DNA from: Hydractinia symbiolongicarpus
Lineage: Eukaryota; Cnidaria; Hydrozoa; Anthoathecata; Hydractiniidae
Assembly (NCBI RefSeq): GCF_029227915.1
Contig: NC_079887.1
Span: 15,435,650-15,499,649, forward strand
Length of the DNA stretch: 64,000 bases
Reading direction: 5' to 3'
The notes under the pieces are model-generated. The model was not told the origin of the DNA. It made no database searches and saw only the letters and a program-made list of their open reading frames with translations. Position 1 is the first letter of the stretch; each line of letters begins with the position of its first letter. Of this stretch, positions 61,118 to 64,000 are shown piece after piece. Both the position numbers and the translations under genes were made by a program.

Positions 61118-62675
61118 TAAGTAGTTACTATTTCCATTAAAGAGAAATTTCTTAAAAAATAACTTGGTTTATTATTCGCATGTATATTTTTAAGGTCATG
61201 GATAAAAACTTTCAATTCATTTTAATTTTCATGTTTGACATAAAAATTAAAGTAAAAAAGCAGAAAAAAAAGAAAATGCACTGCTTTATAAATAAATTAC
61301 TTTGTACGTCTACCAAAGACCATAGCTCTAAACATGCACACAAATACAGGGTGGTGAGTAGTACAGAAATATAGTCACTTGTCACGTGATTAAAATAAGC
61401 CAATTAAAACAACATAAAGAAGAAGCGATACCAAACAACAAACATAATACACTGCAGGTAATCTTTCTTTTTTCTAGGATTATTTTATATAAAAGTTCTG
61501 TTTTCCAGAAGTTATTGCTATGAAAAATGGCTATATTCCAGGGTTTTCAGATATACAAACTCATTCTTTTTAAATTTTAGGGCATCTTCAGGCAAAAACT
61601 TTTGTTATATATATAATACTTTTTTAAAATTAACTCAGTAAAGCAATTAGGAATTACAGACAAACAAATTGTGGAGAGGGGTTATCCTAAGCCAGCACAG
61701 AGCAAAAGAGGTTTAATTGTCATTTTTGGTATACAACATCATACGCATGGAATGCAATTTGTAAATTTGGGAATGGATCAGGATGCCGGGTAAGAAAATA
61801 ATTAAGTAAGGCAGGACAGATAACACATGCTGCTAGTAATCATAACAAGGTAATCACACCAAAATGCTTGCCCAAGGCAAAGAGGGTAATTTCCTAAGAG
61901 TATGCACGTTTTGGTTGCCCCTCACAAGTTTATGTCCTCATGGATCATAATATTGTGAATGGTTTCCAAGGCATGACCCAGATCTCTTCATGCATGAATT
62001 ACATACTCATATCCTCTATTCACGAGGTACATTTCACAACTAATTATACATTTAACTATCACTTGTAATTAATGATTAATTATTTAGTTTATTAATTATA
62101 TACTTTTTTAATAATTTATTCTCATGCATGAAGGATATTGTTTCTTTTCCACTTCAATCACTGAGGTACACTGGTACACTGCACTTCACTATAAACCGAT
62201 AATCACATATGGTGTCGTCTGCACCCAATAAACATGTGTTATCAATAATCATGAGCTAAAGGTGGAATGCACAAGCTGGTCCAGTATTGGCCCAGTGTGT
62301 GTTACAACATAATAATAATATCAGGATTCATTAAAGGGCCTCACACACGCATCTGTCCAAATGTTATATGGCTGACGTAGGAAGCCCGACATCCCCAAAT
62401 TTCCCCAAATTAGTGTGGGTATTGGAGGAAAAAGTCAGTCATTAAGAGTACCGACTTATATGTGTCAACAACATACATACATACAAAGGAGCCTAGATAC
62501 ACGTAAAACTGTACAATAGCTATAAAAAGCAAATAACAGTCTATAGCCAAAATAAACACAAAGTCATAATACTTGACATATAAAAAATCCATATTACGAC
62601 ACGAATTGTGTACGTAACCACAGGACCTAGTCTAGCAATTATAATACAATAAATAACAAAGATCACTCTGTAAAT

Positions 62676-63695
62676 TTAAATGGATCGAATGTCCCACAAC
62701 TTAGGCACGTCATTGAGGTTGGCCATTTTAGAACACCACTGTGTTAACACTTTATTGGGAAGATGGATATATCGACGATAAAAGTCGCTGGACCACCTGC
62801 CTAAGATCTTAATGGCAGAGTCTGGAATACCGCAAGATGCTGTGGCAGAGGTCCCACCAATCCTAAAGCTTTGCGTATTGAGATCGGGCCCATTTACACT
62901 AATTTTTACAAAGGCAGAACCTAACTTCCTAGTAACAAATTCGCCGTTGGAGAGAACAAACCAAGGACCCTGATGAGTACCTCGGTACGCAAGAAATTGC
63001 GAGAAAGCTTTGACAGGACACAAATCACCCTTAATCCTCCCAAACCTAATTTGAAATGTTTTCCTAAAGGGATCTGTTTTAGAACTTTTGATACTCATGT
63101 AAAGAGTATTGTTGCAAGGTGAGAAGCTAAACTCGGATGGGGACAAGTGAATATTGCGATCAAAATTGGTTTTGGAAGGGCAAACATATTCCGAAACTCT
63201 TAACAGACCAAAGAAGGCAAACAAAATAAGGCATTGCCACATAGCTTTGTCACAAAATGAAAAACATGAATTGTTGATAAATCTTAGCATTTCATGTAGG
63301 TGGGAGGGCGTGATTGGCAGTCTCTGGCGGCTTACAACATTCTCAGTTCGCCGGATACCCCTCATTACGTAGTACAATTTTCCCATGTCAGATATCTTTT
63401 CGGAAAATCCACAGATTAGACTTTGGTACTGTATCCCGCACAAGTACACCTTAATAGTAGCATATTTGACCCGCATTGACATAAAAGTGACATAGAGCTG
63501 AAGGTGGGATTCAATGAGCCGAAACAATCGGATAGAGGCGTGGTGGCAAAACATTCTGTAGGATGAGAGTCCAGAACGGTAGGTAAGTCGGGTGTTTGGC
63601 GATAAAGCAGCATCGAAGAGGTAATTCATTGTCACACTAAGCATTCGGAGATTGACGAGGGGATAGGAGTAGGAAGCTCTTCGGCGTATGGGCAC
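62676..63695 (-). CDS. DIRS-like tyrosine recombinase (339 codons)
   Basis: One uninterrupted frame. Residues about 20-60 are the N-terminal arm-like region (SPNTRLTYRSGLSSYRMFCH). The catalytic half has LLRVSEY (first Arg), SSKTDPFRKTFQ (Lys region), NTQSFRIGGTSATASCGIPD (second Arg) and LGRWSSDFYRRYIH (Trp, then the nucleophilic Tyr). DIRS-type recombinases usually have His two residues before the F-R of the second motif; here it is Gln. The recombinase inserts circular cDNA in DIRS elements. Directly upstream, in an overlapping frame, is an RNase H remnant, the order found in DIRS elements. An intact frame suggests recent activity or a recent copy; a CRYPTON origin is less likely because of the RNase H. 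Confidence 0.85.
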   Translation of the reverse strand: MPIRRRASYSYPLVNLRMLSVTMNYLFDAALSPNTRLTYRSGLSSYRMFCHHASIRLFRLIESHLQLYVTFMSMRVKYATIKVYLCGIQYQSLICGFSEKISDMGKLYYVMRGIRRTENVVSRQRLPITPSHLHEMLRFINNSCFSFCDKAMWQCLILFAFFGLLRVSEYVCPSKTNFDRNIHLSPSEFSFSPCNNTLYMSIKSSKTDPFRKTFQIRFGRIKGDLCPVKAFSQFLAYRGTHQGPWFVLSNGEFVTRKLGSAFVKISVNGPDLNTQSFRIGGTSATASCGIPDSAIKILGRWSSDFYRRYIHLPNKVLTQWCSKMANLNDVPKLWDIRSI

Positions 63696-63943
63696 TGCTC
63701 TTTGAACTTTTTGACCTGTAAACGCGAAAGTAGGTCTGCATAAATATTAGAAGTGCCACAAATGTGGCGCATCAGCAAATTTATGTTGTGATTTGTCGTA
63801 AAATAAAAAACAAGCGAACAAGTTTCATGATGTGCTCACATTTGCACGAACCAGTACTCCATATGCGGACAATGGCCTCGTTGTCTGTAAAAATGATAAC
63901 CTGGGTATCAGACCACTTCTCACCCAGAAAGGATAAAGTTGAC
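63640..63943 (-). pseudogene. DIRS-like RNase H remnant
   Basis: The minus strand encodes LGEKWSDTQVIIFTDNEAI and later RHICGTSNIYADLLSRLQ, the core and the A-D-x-LSR end of the RNase H domain of DIRS-like elements. The two halves are in different frames, shifted at a T homopolymer around 63805-63815. The frame then runs on to overlap the start of the recombinase. The reverse transcriptase that should precede it is absent; similarity stops near 63943. Confidence 0.72.
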
Positions 63944-64000
63944 TAAGGGGTCGTCTACAAATTTCGTATGATATTTTATACGAATATATACGAATTTAAT
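63944..64000. mobile_element. Possible end of another repeat abutting the DIRS fragment
   Basis: The sequence switches abruptly to GGGGTCGTCTACAAATTTCG and repeated ATACGAAT-type motifs. GGGGTCGTC-CAAAT is a border I recall from DNA-transposon ends, but only 57 bases are in the window. Confidence 0.35.

Larger units (their letters stand above)
59453..62675. other. Right-hand non-coding region (first GH63 intron or intergenic)
   Basis: It holds a LINE fragment (59815-59945), a minus-strand Helitron-like element (60513-61117) and AT-rich sequence. If the missing GH63 N-terminal exon lies past the window, this is all intron. No coding exon was recognised; the 86-codon open frame at 60035-60295 matches no family I know. 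Confidence 0.6.

Overview
The window is AT-rich animal nuclear DNA: intron-dense genes with GT-AG junctions, large introns full of transposon debris, and no operon-like packing. Gene content (coronin, phosphoenolpyruvate mutase, NatB subunit NAA25, a GH63/YMR196W-type glucosidase) together with KRBA2-like integrase genes, DIRS-like tyrosine recombinases and tRNA-derived SINEs points to an invertebrate metazoan. My best guess is a cnidarian, probably a hydrozoan, but the species is not determined from the sequence alone.

Layout: (1) 229-1507, minus: a spliced GIN/KRBA2-type integrase gene. (2) 1508-5881: gene-poor. (3) 5882-15972, plus: coronin, six coding exons, 549 aa, with a 7.4 kb first intron holding a MITE, a hairpin repeat and a SINE. 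(4) 15973-21846: non-coding, with a head-to-tail array of short Helitron-like elements, a Tc1/mariner-like MITE and a repeated motif just upstream of the next gene. (5) 21847-26421, plus: phosphoenolpyruvate phosphomutase, six exons, 316 aa, all known catalytic residues present. (6) 27539-47883, plus: NAA25, 29 coding exons, 951 aa, with LINE, SINE and MITE insertions in intron 1. (7) 51004-59452, minus: a GH63-like glycoside hydrolase related to yeast YMR196W, 13 exons, missing only its extreme N-terminus. (8) 59453-64000: LINE debris, a 605-bp Helitron-like copy and a 5'-truncated DIRS-like element.

The four host genes do not form a pathway: coronin acts on actin, PEP mutase opens phosphonate (C-P bond) biosynthesis, NAA25 is the ribosome-binding subunit of NatB, and the GH63 protein is a predicted glycosidase. 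Exon junctions were placed by hand from reading-frame continuity, GT-AG sites and remembered family motifs. Every junction listed keeps frame, so the spliced totals are internally consistent, but no transcript evidence was available.

The least routine observations are the tandem Helitron-like array with CTAG ends, two SINEs with different tRNA-like heads sharing one central domain, a SINE nested in a LINE tail with its target duplication visible, and an animal PEP mutase with a transit-peptide-like first exon.
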